Assembly: GCA_905201305.1 (NCBI GenBank)
Contig: CAJKNS010000050.1
Location: forward strand, 1-12,890
Direction: 5' to 3'
Source of the DNA: an uncultured Eubacteriales bacterium
Lineage (GTDB): Bacteria; Bacillota; Clostridia; Oscillospirales; Oscillospiraceae
Length of the DNA: 12,890 nucleotides
Under the pieces are notes generated by a model that ran no database searches, had not been told where the DNA came from, and was given only the letters and a program-made list of their open reading frames with translations. This document shows, piece after piece, positions 6,034 through 12,890 of this stretch (the first letter of the stretch is position 1; every line of letters starts with the position of its first letter). The translations under genes were made by a program, and so were the position numbers.

Positions 6034-7298
6034 TGAGAAAATATAAGTTTTTATCGTCTTTTCTTTTGCTAATTCTACTATATGTGTGGGTAATACCGTG
6101 TTTTGCCACCGATTCTCTGGTGGAAACCGATTCCGTCCCCGCTCCTCCTGCGCTGGAGCTGCAGGCAAAGGGTGCAATTCTCATGGACGCCGACACCGGT
6201 GAGGTGCTTTATCGTCAGAATGACCTTGATACATTATACCCTGCCAGCACAACAAAAATCATGACCTGCTATTTGGCGCTGCAATACCTGGACGTAAACG
6301 CCTATGTCACCATCCCCGATGGCATCCATTCCGGCATGAGCGTCGGCGCTTCCACCGCCAATCTAAAGGCTGGCGAGGAGCTGACGGTCTACCAGCTTCT
6401 TCAATGCCTGATGATCGTCTCCGCCAATGAGGCCGCCAATGCCGTTGCCATATTGGTCAGCAGCTCCGTTCCCGATTTCGTGGACCTCATGAACCAGGAA
6501 GCCGAAGCATTGGGCTGCACCAATACGCACTTTTCCAACACCAACGGTCTTCACGACGAAGATCACTACACCTGTGCCAGAGATCTTGCCATCATCACCC
6601 GAGCCGCCATGGCTTATGACGATTTTCTCACCATCTGCGGCACTGCCCAGGCGGAAATTCCCGCTACCAATCTCTCCGATGCCCGCACGCTGGATACCAC
6701 AAACTATTTTCTATCCGGCTCCACCCATCCGGAATACGCCTATGAGGGTGCATACGGCGTTAAAACCGGCTTTACCACGCCTGCTGGCTACTGTCTGGTT
6801 GCAGGCGCCGCATGGGAGGGCATGAACCTGATCTCCGTGGTGTTGGGTGCGGAAAAGGAAGAAAGCAGCGACGGCACCGTGCTGTTGGGCAGCTTCACCC
6901 AAAGCCGCGCCCTGCTCAACTGGGGCTTTTACAATTATGATACTGCTCTGACCTATCAGGCGTATCTGGACGCCCTTCCGGAAGAAACGCCGGAGCCATC
7001 CCCTGAGTCGACGCCGGAACCAACGCCCGAACCAACACCAACTCCGACGCCAACTCCGACACCAACGCCAACCCCCGAGCCGACACCAACTCCGACGCCT
7101 GAACCCACACCAACACCCGAGCCAACTCCCGTTCCCTCCCCCAGCCCATCCCCGGATGCTGCCGTAACGCTGATTAACGTTGCTGCCGGACACCTGGGGA
7201 TTTCCGCCGGGACCCTGCTGCTGGCTGTGATTGGTACGGCAGCGCTTCTGCTGGTCATTGTGATTGTAATTCTGGTTCGAATTCTGAAAAGGAGATGA
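6033..7298 (+). CDS. D-alanyl-D-alanine carboxypeptidase (S11 family, DacA/DacF-like PBP), 421 aa
   Basis: This low-molecular-weight penicillin-binding protein removes the terminal D-Ala from peptidoglycan pentapeptides outside the membrane. A signal peptide covers about 1-26 (hydrophobic FLSSFLLLILLYVWVIPCFA). The three active-site motifs are present: S72-T-T-K75 (SxxK), S130-A-N132 (SxN) and K244-T-G246 (KTG). After the catalytic domain, residues about 319-375 are a Pro-Thr/Pro-Glu repeat linker. A hydrophobic helix about 393-416 ending in RILKRR follows, so the enzyme is held by a C-terminal transmembrane anchor instead of the beta-rich domain and amphipathic helix of E. coli PBP5. An AGGAG site at 6018-6022 lies ten bases before the ATG. 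It is followed after four bases by the uracil-DNA glycosylase gene. DacF-type enzymes can act in sporulation, but the subfamily cannot be fixed by eye. Confidence 0.92.
   Translation: MRKYKFLSSFLLLILLYVWVIPCFATDSLVETDSVPAPPALELQAKGAILMDADTGEVLYRQNDLDTLYPASTTKIMTCYLALQYLDVNAYVTIPDGIHSGMSVGASTANLKAGEELTVYQLLQCLMIVSANEAANAVAILVSSSVPDFVDLMNQEAEALGCTNTHFSNTNGLHDEDHYTCARDLAIITRAAMAYDDFLTICGTAQAEIPATNLSDARTLDTTNYFLSGSTHPEYAYEGAYGVKTGFTTPAGYCLVAGAAWEGMNLISVVLGAEKEESSDGTVLLGSFTQSRALLNWGFYNYDTALTYQAYLDALPEETPEPSPESTPEPTPEPTPTPTPTPTPTPTPEPTPTPTPEPTPTPEPTPVPSPSPSPDAAVTLINVAAGHLGISAGTLLLAVIGTAALLLVIVIVILVRILKRR
6987..7157 (+). repeat. Degenerate hexanucleotide repeat encoding a Pro-Thr/Pro-Glu linker
   Basis: The DNA is a run of near-identical CC-A/G-AC-N and CCN-GAR units (such as CCAACTCCGACG and variants) coding for TPEP and TPTP repeats at residues 319-375. 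It separates the catalytic domain from the membrane anchor, probably as an extended spacer through the cell wall. Imperfect tandem units like this can gain or lose copies by slippage without breaking the frame. Confidence 0.85.
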
Positions 7299-7302
7299 TC
7301 CC

Positions 7303-7884
7303 ATGGAATATGAAAATCTTGACGCGCTCCGGGCTGATTGCCTATCCTGCACCCGATGCTCCCTGCACGAAACCCGGCATAACGTGGTATTCGGCGTGGG
7401 TCCCAGCAAGATTGACGTGATGTTCATTGGCGAAGGTCCCGGCGAAAACGAGGACCTGCAAGGAGAGCCGTTTGTGGGGGCAGCAGGGCAGTTTTTGGAC
7501 GAAATGCTGTCCATCATCGGACTAAGCCGCCGGAATTGCTACATTGCAAACATCGTAAAATGCCGTCCGCCTCATAACCGTGACCCCAAGCCCACGGAGC
7601 GGGAATGCTGCCGTCCCTGGCTCGATGCACAGATTGCCCTGCTCCGCCCAAAGCTCATTGTATGTCTGGGGCGCATTGCCGCCATGGAATTCATCGATCC
7701 GGAGTTTCGCATTACCCGGGAGCATGGGAAGTGGTATGAAATTGACGGTACCTGGCGCATGGCAATGTTCCATCCCTCTGCCCTACTCCGTGATCCGGAT
7801 AAGCGTCCGGAGACGTTTCGCGACCTCAAATCCCTGCAAAAAATGGTGGCGCAGTATTGCCCCAATACCGTTTTGGAGGACTAG
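7303..7884 (+). CDS. Family 4 (iron-sulfur) uracil-DNA glycosylase, 193 aa
   Basis: The enzyme cuts uracil from DNA (deaminated cytosine or misincorporated dUTP) to begin base excision repair in the cytoplasm. Four cysteines fit the [4Fe-4S] site of this family: C16 and C19 (CxxC, with an extra C13), C87 and C102 or C103. The uracil-pocket loop GEGPGENED (43-51) and the downstream GEPFVGAAG are typical of families 4 and 5. The second motif is HPSALLRDP (157-165). Length is normal. An AAGGAG site lies about eight bases before the ATG. The gene starts four bases after the carboxypeptidase stop, so the two are co-transcribed. They are followed by a terminator. Family 5 enzymes and phage-polymerase-associated paralogues share parts of this pattern, but the length and motifs favour family 4. 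Confidence 0.92.
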   Translation: MEYENLDALRADCLSCTRCSLHETRHNVVFGVGPSKIDVMFIGEGPGENEDLQGEPFVGAAGQFLDEMLSIIGLSRRNCYIANIVKCRPPHNRDPKPTERECCRPWLDAQIALLRPKLIVCLGRIAAMEFIDPEFRITREHGKWYEIDGTWRMAMFHPSALLRDPDKRPETFRDLKSLQKMVAQYCPNTVLED

Positions 7885-7896
7885 TCCAACTATCAC

Positions 7897-7934
7897 AAAA
7901 GCATCTGCCGCAAGCCTGCAGCAGATGCTTTTTC
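7897..7934. terminator. Intrinsic terminator between convergent operons
   Basis: The arms 7897-7908 and 7921-7932 are a perfect 12-bp inverted repeat around a 12-base loop. A T5 run (7929-7933) closes and follows the stem on the + strand, 12 bases after the glycosylase stop. On the - strand the stem ends in TTTTGTG, a weaker tail that may also stop the parE-parC-YitT-lipoprotein transcript ending at 7954. Confidence 0.85.
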
Positions 7935-7953
7935 ATGTCTATATGGTGCTGCC

Positions 7954-9015
7954 TCAGGAATCCAGCACATAGCCCAGTGTCGTCAGCGATGCCTCCGGAA
8001 TCAGCGCACCGTTGGTATCTCCGGTCACAAGACAGCGGCTGGGATCCACATAAAAGCTTTCGCCGCCCAGCTGCAGCTGGCACCAAACCAGCTTTTCCAC
8101 ACCGTAGGTGCCGTGTACCAGATGGCAGGGAATATTCATCTTCCGCAGCAGCAGCAAATATGCCTGGCAGAACCCAAGACTGGTGGCTTTGTTTAAGCAC
8201 AGGGCGCCATAGGCGCTGTCAGAAAACCCGGTGGAATCCGTGGTCAGCTCTCCATCCCGCACCAGCCGCTCCAACAGCCGCTGCGCACTGGCAACATCGC
8301 TGTTTGCGCTGCCATACAGGCTGGCAAGCTTCTCCACCTGATCCGCCGTTTCATCCCGGAACGATTCCAGGGAAGTCTGTGTGTGTGGATAGCGGAATGA
8401 AATCTCCAGAATTCGCCGGCTGCCGGTATCCGGGAATGCCGTTACCTCTGTCTGGGGCATTTCCAGTGCAAACTCCGCGTTGTCCTCAAAGACCTGCTGT
8501 GCCAGCTCCTCAATATCCAGGCTGCCGTAGTCCTCCACCCGGATTCGGAGTAGAGGTTCATACTCCCCCATGGCATCCCGCAGACGGGACCGGACACCCT
8601 CTACTCCAGAGGTGCTTTTTACCGATTGAATCTCCTCCAGCGTCCGCCGATAGGTGGTATGAATGTGGATTTCATAGTAGCTGACAATCTGGGAATAGTC
8701 ATAGGTCATATAGTCCACGGCAAATGCCCCCAAAGGATCCCCTCGAGACACCTCGTAGACGGCGCTGGAAAGATCCTGGCTGAGATCGCCGGAATAGGAT
8801 TCTGCCCGGATCACGCCTTCCTCCACCGCATCCTCCACCAGACCCAGAATCGCATTTTTCAGGCTCAGATAACCGCTAACGGTCAGCGCACTGGAGTCCA
8901 CCGCCACCTGATATTCCTCATTGTGGGGAGTCACGGAAACATAGCTGCTGCGGTGAAATGGCGTACAGCCGGTGAGCAATGCAATCGCCAATACCATGGC
9001 AAGGATTCGCTTCAT
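7954..9015 (-). CDS. Lipoprotein with degenerate transglutaminase-like C-terminal domain, 353 aa
   Basis: A lipoprotein signal peptide (MKRILAMVLAIALLTG, then Cys17) predicts a membrane-anchored protein outside the cell. The middle (about 30-230) is an alpha/beta region that I do not recognise. The C-terminal part (about 240-330) follows the transglutaminase-core pattern: a helix of DSAYGALCLNKA type, then SLGFCQAYLLLLRKMNIPCHLVHG with the position of the nucleophile at C283, a strand around KLVWCQLQL, and GGESFYVDPS with D324. The family's usual HAWN segment reads LVWC here (309-312), so the catalytic histidine appears to be Leu309. The domain may be a binding fold without activity. The ATG has GGGGGAGA four bases upstream and lies 11 bases after the YitT-family stop, so it is the last gene of that operon. 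A cell-wall or carbohydrate-related role is only a guess. Confidence 0.75.
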   Translation of the reverse strand: MKRILAMVLAIALLTGCTPFHRSSYVSVTPHNEEYQVAVDSSALTVSGYLSLKNAILGLVEDAVEEGVIRAESYSGDLSQDLSSAVYEVSRGDPLGAFAVDYMTYDYSQIVSYYEIHIHTTYRRTLEEIQSVKSTSGVEGVRSRLRDAMGEYEPLLRIRVEDYGSLDIEELAQQVFEDNAEFALEMPQTEVTAFPDTGSRRILEISFRYPHTQTSLESFRDETADQVEKLASLYGSANSDVASAQRLLERLVRDGELTTDSTGFSDSAYGALCLNKATSLGFCQAYLLLLRKMNIPCHLVHGTYGVEKLVWCQLQLGGESFYVDPSRCLVTGDTNGALIPEASLTTLGYVLDS

Positions 9016-9026
9016 TGTCTCTCCCC

Positions 9027-9893
9027 CTACAGTTTATTTTTGGAATACCGTTCAAATCCCTCGCCCAGAACCTGGTGGGCTTCCTGAAGCACCAGAAACG
9101 CTTCGGGATCAATGCCCATCACCAGCTCCTTAAGCTCTGCCGCCTGCCGGCGCTTTACCGCGCAGTAAACCACATTCTTGGCATTCCCGGTATAGGCGCC
9201 CTCGCCTTTTAAGAAGGTGCAGCCGCGGTCCAGCGCCTGATCAATGGCGTCCCGAATCTCCAGGGAGCGATCCGTTACAATCACCGCCACCAGAGAATAG
9301 TCAAACCGGTATACCACCGCATCCACGGCTTCTCCGCTGATGTACAGGGCAACACAGCAATACAGGGTTTTGCTGAAATCCCGGAAGGCAATACCGGTAA
9401 TCACGGCAATCACCAGATCCGCCGCCATTACCAGCTTGCCCATGGACATGTTCGGGAACCGATATTTCATCAGCCGCGCCACAATATCCGTGCCGCCGGT
9501 GGAGGCTCCCTGCATCAGCACAATGCCGCAGCCAAAGCCCACCATACCGCCGCCGAATATCGCGCCCATCAGCGGCTCCGTTTCCATCACCAGAAACGGA
9601 GAGAGCACATCAATGAGCACTGAGGAAATCGCCATGCCTGCCAGCGACCCCCAGAAGAACTTTCTGCCCACAAACCGGTAGCCCGCCAGAAACAGCGGAA
9701 TATTGATAATCAAAGTCAATACGCCCACCGACAGCACCGGCACAAAATAGGCAATGACAATGGCAAGACCGGAAATGCCGCCTGCGCCGATCTGGTTTGG
9801 CTCCAGAAACAGGTCAAAGCCGATGGCATAGATGGCGCTGCCGATCAGAATCCAAAACAGACTTTTCAGCGTCTTTGGTAATTTCTCTTTCAA
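9027..9893 (-). CDS. YitT-family integral membrane protein (DUF161 + DUF2179), 288 aa
   Basis: These proteins are common and often multi-copy in Firmicutes; their substrate is unsettled. About five hydrophobic segments span residues 10-190: SLFWILIGSAIYAIGFDLF, ISGLAIVIAYFVPVLSVGVLTLIINI, FFWGSLAGMAISSVLI, GAIFGGGMVGFGCGIVLM and KLVMAADLVIAVITGIAF. The family signatures LEPNQIGAGGISG and GASTGGTDIVARL are present. The last 80 or so residues form the cytoplasmic DUF2179 domain (VIVTDRSLEIRDAIDQALDRGCTFLKGEGAYTG...VVYCAVKRRQ...IDPEAFLVL). The frame extends to a TTG at 9908, but the ribosome site GGGAGGG lies inside those first codons. The TTG at 9893-9891, seven bases after it, is the likely start (MKEKLPKTLKSL). 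It follows parC by 27 bases and precedes the lipoprotein by 11, so all are probably one operon. Confidence 0.9.
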   Translation of the reverse strand: MKEKLPKTLKSLFWILIGSAIYAIGFDLFLEPNQIGAGGISGLAIVIAYFVPVLSVGVLTLIINIPLFLAGYRFVGRKFFWGSLAGMAISSVLIDVLSPFLVMETEPLMGAIFGGGMVGFGCGIVLMQGASTGGTDIVARLMKYRFPNMSMGKLVMAADLVIAVITGIAFRDFSKTLYCCVALYISGEAVDAVVYRFDYSLVAVIVTDRSLEIRDAIDQALDRGCTFLKGEGAYTGNAKNVVYCAVKRRQAAELKELVMGIDPEAFLVLQEAHQVLGEGFERYSKNKL

Positions 9894-9920
9894 ACAATTC
9901 CCTCCCAATTACGGAGCCTT

Positions 9921-12161
9921 TTACAGCTCCATGGTCAGTTGAACGTCCTCCAGGTCATCTTCCTTAAGAATGGCACCGGCAGCGGGCACCGTGCGGCTGC
10001 GATAGCGGCTGACATTCTGAATGCCGCTGCCCTCCAAAAGCCGGATGTGATCCAGCAGTGCCTTCTTCCGCAGAGTCAATGCCGCAACGCCGATGGTGGA
10101 GCGGGTGGTCTTGACGCTGAGCAGTGCGGAGTTCAGCACCAGTGCGCGACCATCGGTGGAATACAGCACCACGTCCGCATCCTCGTGGAGGCACAGAACG
10201 CCCTTCAGCGGAGACTTATCGCTGTAGGCACCGGTGAGCTTTCGGCGGTTGGACTTGGTGTCATAAGCCGACAGCGCCACCTTGCCTACCTTGCCGTTTT
10301 CATAGGCAAAAAGCATAAAGCCGGAATAGTCGCCGGGCAGGCATACCGCAGTCACCAGCTCGCCGTCGTCAAAGCCCAGCTTGGTGGGCAGATAGTCTCC
10401 CAGCACGCTTGCCTTGGTGTCCTTAAATTCGCTCAGCGCCGTTTTATACACCTGGCAGCGGTCCGTAAATACCAGTACCTCTGCGCGATTGGTGGTCTGC
10501 ACCTCAAATACCATCCGGTCCCCTTCCTTGAGCTTCTGTTCGCCGCTCATGCGAAGGCTCTGGGGGGTAATCTTCTTGAGATAGCCGTCCCGGGTGACAA
10601 ACAGGTTCACCGGATAATCCGGCACCTCCTGCTGCTCCTCCTGATATTCCTCCACCGCTTCGTAGCGAATGGTGGTGTGCCGGTCTGTGCCATATTTCTT
10701 CGCCACATTCTCCAGCTCTTTGACGATAATTGCCTTGATCCGCCGTGGGGAGTTCACCGTATCCTCCAAATCGGCAATTTCCTTCTGGAGGGCATCGGTT
10801 TCCTGGGTTCGCTTTAAGATATATTCCCGGTTGATGTTCCGGAGCTTGATCTCCGCAATATAATTTGCCTGAATCTCATCGATGCCAAAGCCGATCATCA
10901 GGTTGGGAATGACGTCCTCCTCCAGCTCGGTTTCCCGGATGATGCGGATCGCTTTGTCAATGTCCAGCAGGATCTTTTGCAGACCCAGCAGCAGATGGAG
11001 CTTTTCCTTCTTCTTGGTCAGGCTGTAGTAAACCCGGCGGCGAACGCATTCCGTTCTCCATGCGGTCCACTCCTCCAGAATTTCGCCCACGCCCATGACC
11101 TTCGGGAAGCCGCCGATCAGAATATTGAAGTTGCAGGGGAAGCTGTCCTGAAGGGGCGTCTGCTTCATGAGCTTGGTCATGAGCTTGTCGGGATCCACGC
11201 CGCGCTTTAAGTCGATGGTCAGCTTCAAGCCGCTCAGGTCCGTTTCGTCCCGCATATCGGAGATTTCGCGGATTTTCTCGGCTTTAATCAGCTCTGCCAC
11301 CTTGTCGATGATTGCCTCAGAGGTGGTGGTATAGGGAATCTCATAGATTTCAATGAGGTTCTCGGACTTTACATACCGCCATTTGCCCCGGACACGAATG
11401 CTGCCGCGTCCGGTATTGTAGACGCTGGCAATCTCATTTTCATCATAAATCAGCTCGCCGCCGGTTGGAAAATCAGGCGCCAGCAGATACTCTCTCAGGT
11501 CGCAGTCCGGGTTCTTAATCCGGGCAATGGCAGCGTTGCAGACCTCTCGGAGGTTAAAGCCGCAAATATTGCTTGCCATACCAACCGCAATGCCGTTATT
11601 GGCAGACACCAGCACATTGGGGAATGTGGTGGGCAGCAGGGAGGGCTCCTTCATGGTGCTGTCGTAGTTGTCCACAAAATCCACCGTATCACTGTCGATA
11701 TCCCGGAACAGCTCCTGACAGAAGGTGTCCAGCTTTGCCTCGGTGTATCGGGAGGCAGCATATGCCATATCCCGAGAATATGCCTTACCAAAGTTGCCCT
11801 TGGAATCCACAAAGGGATGGAGCAGCGCCCCATAGCCCCGGCTGAGACGTACCATTGTCTCATAAATCGCCGAATCACCGTGGGGGTTGAGACGCATGGT
11901 CTGACCCACGATATTGGCGGATTTGGTGCGGCTGCCGTTTAACAGTCCCATCTTATACATGGTGTACAGTAGCTTCCGGTGAGAGGGCTTAAAGCCGTCG
12001 ATTTCCGGAATTGCCCGGGACATAATGACGCTCATGGCGTAGGGCATAAAGTTGATTTCCAGCGTCTCGGTAATGGGCTGCTCGACGATTTCCGCATGCA
12101 GTCCCATGACGTTGGGATTGTCCTTATGCTGCTTTTCTTCTTCTTTTTTCTTTTTTGCCAT
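9921..12161 (-). CDS. parC: DNA topoisomerase IV subunit A (ParC-type, GyrA family), 746 aa
   Basis: This is the breakage-reunion subunit of a type IIA topoisomerase, which with ParE unlinks and relaxes chromosomal DNA. After a Lys/Glu-rich tail (1-15) come the winged-helix region with PSHRKLLYTMYKMG, the quinolone-site loop GDSAIYE (S97, E101, corresponding to E. coli GyrA 83/87) and the catalytic tyrosine Y139 in AASRYTEAKL. The tower follows, then a long coiled coil (about 365-490), and the C-terminal beta-pinwheel from about 515. The first blade reads LFVTRDGYLKKITPQSLRMSGEQKL, with no QRRGGRG-like GyrA box, which is required for negative supercoiling. This, E101, and the 746-residue length favour ParC over GyrA. 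An AAAGGAGGGGG ribosome site precedes the ATG. The gene begins 17 bases after parE. The name follows features rather than a phylogeny. Confidence 0.87.
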   Translation of the reverse strand: MAKKKKEEEKQHKDNPNVMGLHAEIVEQPITETLEINFMPYAMSVIMSRAIPEIDGFKPSHRKLLYTMYKMGLLNGSRTKSANIVGQTMRLNPHGDSAIYETMVRLSRGYGALLHPFVDSKGNFGKAYSRDMAYAASRYTEAKLDTFCQELFRDIDSDTVDFVDNYDSTMKEPSLLPTTFPNVLVSANNGIAVGMASNICGFNLREVCNAAIARIKNPDCDLREYLLAPDFPTGGELIYDENEIASVYNTGRGSIRVRGKWRYVKSENLIEIYEIPYTTTSEAIIDKVAELIKAEKIREISDMRDETDLSGLKLTIDLKRGVDPDKLMTKLMKQTPLQDSFPCNFNILIGGFPKVMGVGEILEEWTAWRTECVRRRVYYSLTKKKEKLHLLLGLQKILLDIDKAIRIIRETELEEDVIPNLMIGFGIDEIQANYIAEIKLRNINREYILKRTQETDALQKEIADLEDTVNSPRRIKAIIVKELENVAKKYGTDRHTTIRYEAVEEYQEEQQEVPDYPVNLFVTRDGYLKKITPQSLRMSGEQKLKEGDRMVFEVQTTNRAEVLVFTDRCQVYKTALSEFKDTKASVLGDYLPTKLGFDDGELVTAVCLPGDYSGFMLFAYENGKVGKVALSAYDTKSNRRKLTGAYSDKSPLKGVLCLHEDADVVLYSTDGRALVLNSALLSVKTTRSTIGVAALTLRKKALLDHIRLLEGSGIQNVSRYRSRTVPAAGAILKEDDLEDVQLTMEL

Positions 12162-12178
12162 TGTTACCCCCTCCTTTC

Positions 12179-12890
12179 TCAGGAAATATCCGCCAGTTCC
12201 AGAAACTTATAGCCGTTTTCGGTGATGTGGTCCTTGCGCCCCTGGAGGTTGTCGCCCTCCAGCAGGTCAAACATTGCTGCCGTTGCCTCAGCCTCCTGAG
12301 GCATGACCTTAATCAGCCGCCGGGTGGCAGGGTTCATGGTGGTCATCCACATCATATCTGGGTCGTTCTCGCCAAGTCCCTTGGAGCGCTGAATGGTGAT
12401 TTTCTTGTTCTCGCCAATGGACTTTACAATCTCGTCCTTCTCCCGATTGGAATAGGCAAACCAGGTTTTGTCCTTGCAGGTGATTTCAAACAGCGGCGAC
12501 TCTGCAATATACACATAGCCGTCCTGAATCAGCGTGGGAACCAGCCGATAGAGCATGGTAAGAATCAGGGTGCGAATCTGGAAGCCGTCCACATCGGCAT
12601 CGGTGCAGATGACGATTTTATTCCACCTGAGATTTCCCAAATCGAAAGCAGAAAGATCCTTTGCCTTTTTTCCCCCGGTGATTTCCACGCCGCAGCCCAG
12701 CACCTTAATGAGGTCCGTGATGATATCGCTCTTAAAAATCCGGGCATAGTCCGCCTTCAGGCAGTTGAGGATCTTGCCGCGAACCGGCATAATCCCCTGG
12801 AACTCCGCATCCCGGCTGAGCTTTACGCTGCCCAATGCCGAGTCGCCCTCCACGATATACAGCTCCCGCCGGGACACATCCTTGCTGCGG
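12179..12890 (-). CDS. parE: DNA topoisomerase IV subunit B (ParE-type, GyrB family), C-terminal part, 5' end outside window
   Basis: Only the last 236 or so codons are present; the frame is open through the right edge (12890), so the ATPase and transducer domains lie outside. What remains is the TOPRIM region and tail of a GyrB/ParE protein. It has ELYIVEGDSALGS (the acidic glutamate of EGDSA), MPVRGKILN, TDADVDGFQIRTL (the metal-binding DxD), the QRSKGLGEND motif, and the closing MNPATRRLIKV...LLEGDNLQGRKDHIT. EGDSA is followed by LGS instead of the GGS of most GyrB proteins, which I associate with the clostridial ParE-like group (from memory). An apparent GTG start at 12877 is an internal valine, because RSKD precedes it in frame, as in the family's KDPSK segment. 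It pairs with the parC gene that follows after 17 bases. Confidence 0.92.
   Translation of the reverse strand, partial: RSKDVSRRELYIVEGDSALGSVKLSRDAEFQGIMPVRGKILNCLKADYARIFKSDIITDLIKVLGCGVEITGGKKAKDLSAFDLGNLRWNKIVICTDADVDGFQIRTLILTMLYRLVPTLIQDGYVYIAESPLFEITCKDKTWFAYSNREKDEIVKSIGENKKITIQRSKGLGENDPDMMWMTTMNPATRRLIKVMPQEAEATAAMFDLLEGDNLQGRKDHITENGYKFLELADIS

Noticed and set aside
6987..7157. Possible CRISPR or intergenic repeat array
   Set aside because: Units are six bases, imperfect, contiguous without spacers and in frame inside a coding sequence.
6711..7517. Open frames on the - strand opposite the carboxypeptidase, including a Gly-Val/Gly-Ser repeat protein
   Set aside because: They are reverse readings of the Pro-Thr codon repeat and cross the end of one gene and start of another; no start signals.
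7857..8684. 275-codon Pro/Ser/Cys-rich frame on the + strand
   Set aside because: It runs through the terminator and antisense to the lipoprotein gene; composition is unlike a real protein.
12120..12161. A AAA AAG slippery heptamer at the start of parC (codons GCA AAA AAG)
   Set aside because: It matches the dnaX-type heptamer in frame, but a -1 shift leads to a stop within about ten codons and no stimulatory hairpin is visible; simple lysine codon runs explain it.
12179..12877. Complete gene starting at GTG 12877
   Set aside because: The upstream codons to the window edge remain open and encode RSKD, the conserved residues just before EGDSA in GyrB/ParE, so the gene is cut by the window edge.
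1..12890. A new defence, toxin-antitoxin or mobile system
   Set aside because: No integrase, transposase, restriction, nuclease-effector or antitoxin-like gene is present; gene content is core chromosomal.

Overview
The window looks like a chromosomal core segment of a spore-forming, low-to-moderate GC Firmicute, most likely a gut-type Clostridia of the order Oscillospirales. This rests on strong GGAGG ribosome sites, short intergenic gaps with overlapping stops and starts, a GerMN (spore germination/sporulation) lipoprotein, a YitT-family membrane protein, a single-pass ComEA and a clostridial-style topoisomerase IV pair. I cannot name the species. There is no rRNA, tRNA, transposase, phage gene, CRISPR array or recognisable defence locus.

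Layout from left to right. (1) Positions 1-620: a 69-aa four-cysteine protein on the + strand with its own promoter faces a 52-aa two-helix membrane protein on the - strand with a near-consensus promoter; one bidirectional terminator lies between them. (2) 680-1960 (-): metY, a PLP enzyme of sulfur amino acid synthesis, standing alone behind the strong terminator of the next operon. (3) 2087-5948 (-): a tight operon reading comEA, response regulator, sensor histidine kinase, GerMN lipoprotein. Every junction overlaps by a few bases. The last gene is split into two frames by an apparent -1 frameshift at a G4 run, directly before a perfect 11-bp inverted repeat. (4) 6033-7884 (+): a penicillin-binding D-Ala-D-Ala carboxypeptidase with a Pro-Thr-rich linker and C-terminal membrane anchor, followed 4 bases later by a family 4 uracil-DNA glycosylase; it diverges from the comEA operon across an 84-bp gap. 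(5) 7954-12890 (-): parE (5' end outside the window), parC, a YitT-family membrane protein and a lipoprotein with a transglutaminase-like domain, probably one operon, converging on the + strand pair at a terminator at 7897-7934.

Functionally the window mixes envelope work (carboxypeptidase, lipoproteins, YitT protein, two-component system), DNA work (topoisomerase IV, uracil excision, ComEA DNA binding) and sulfur metabolism. No new multi-gene system is evident. The points most worth a second look are the frameshifted GerMN gene and its hairpin, the two very small genes at the left end, the transglutaminase-like lipoprotein whose HAWN-type histidine appears lost, and the comEA/two-component/GerMN gene order. 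Several starts are set here from ribosome sites and differ from the longest reading frame: metY, the GerMN gene and the YitT gene.
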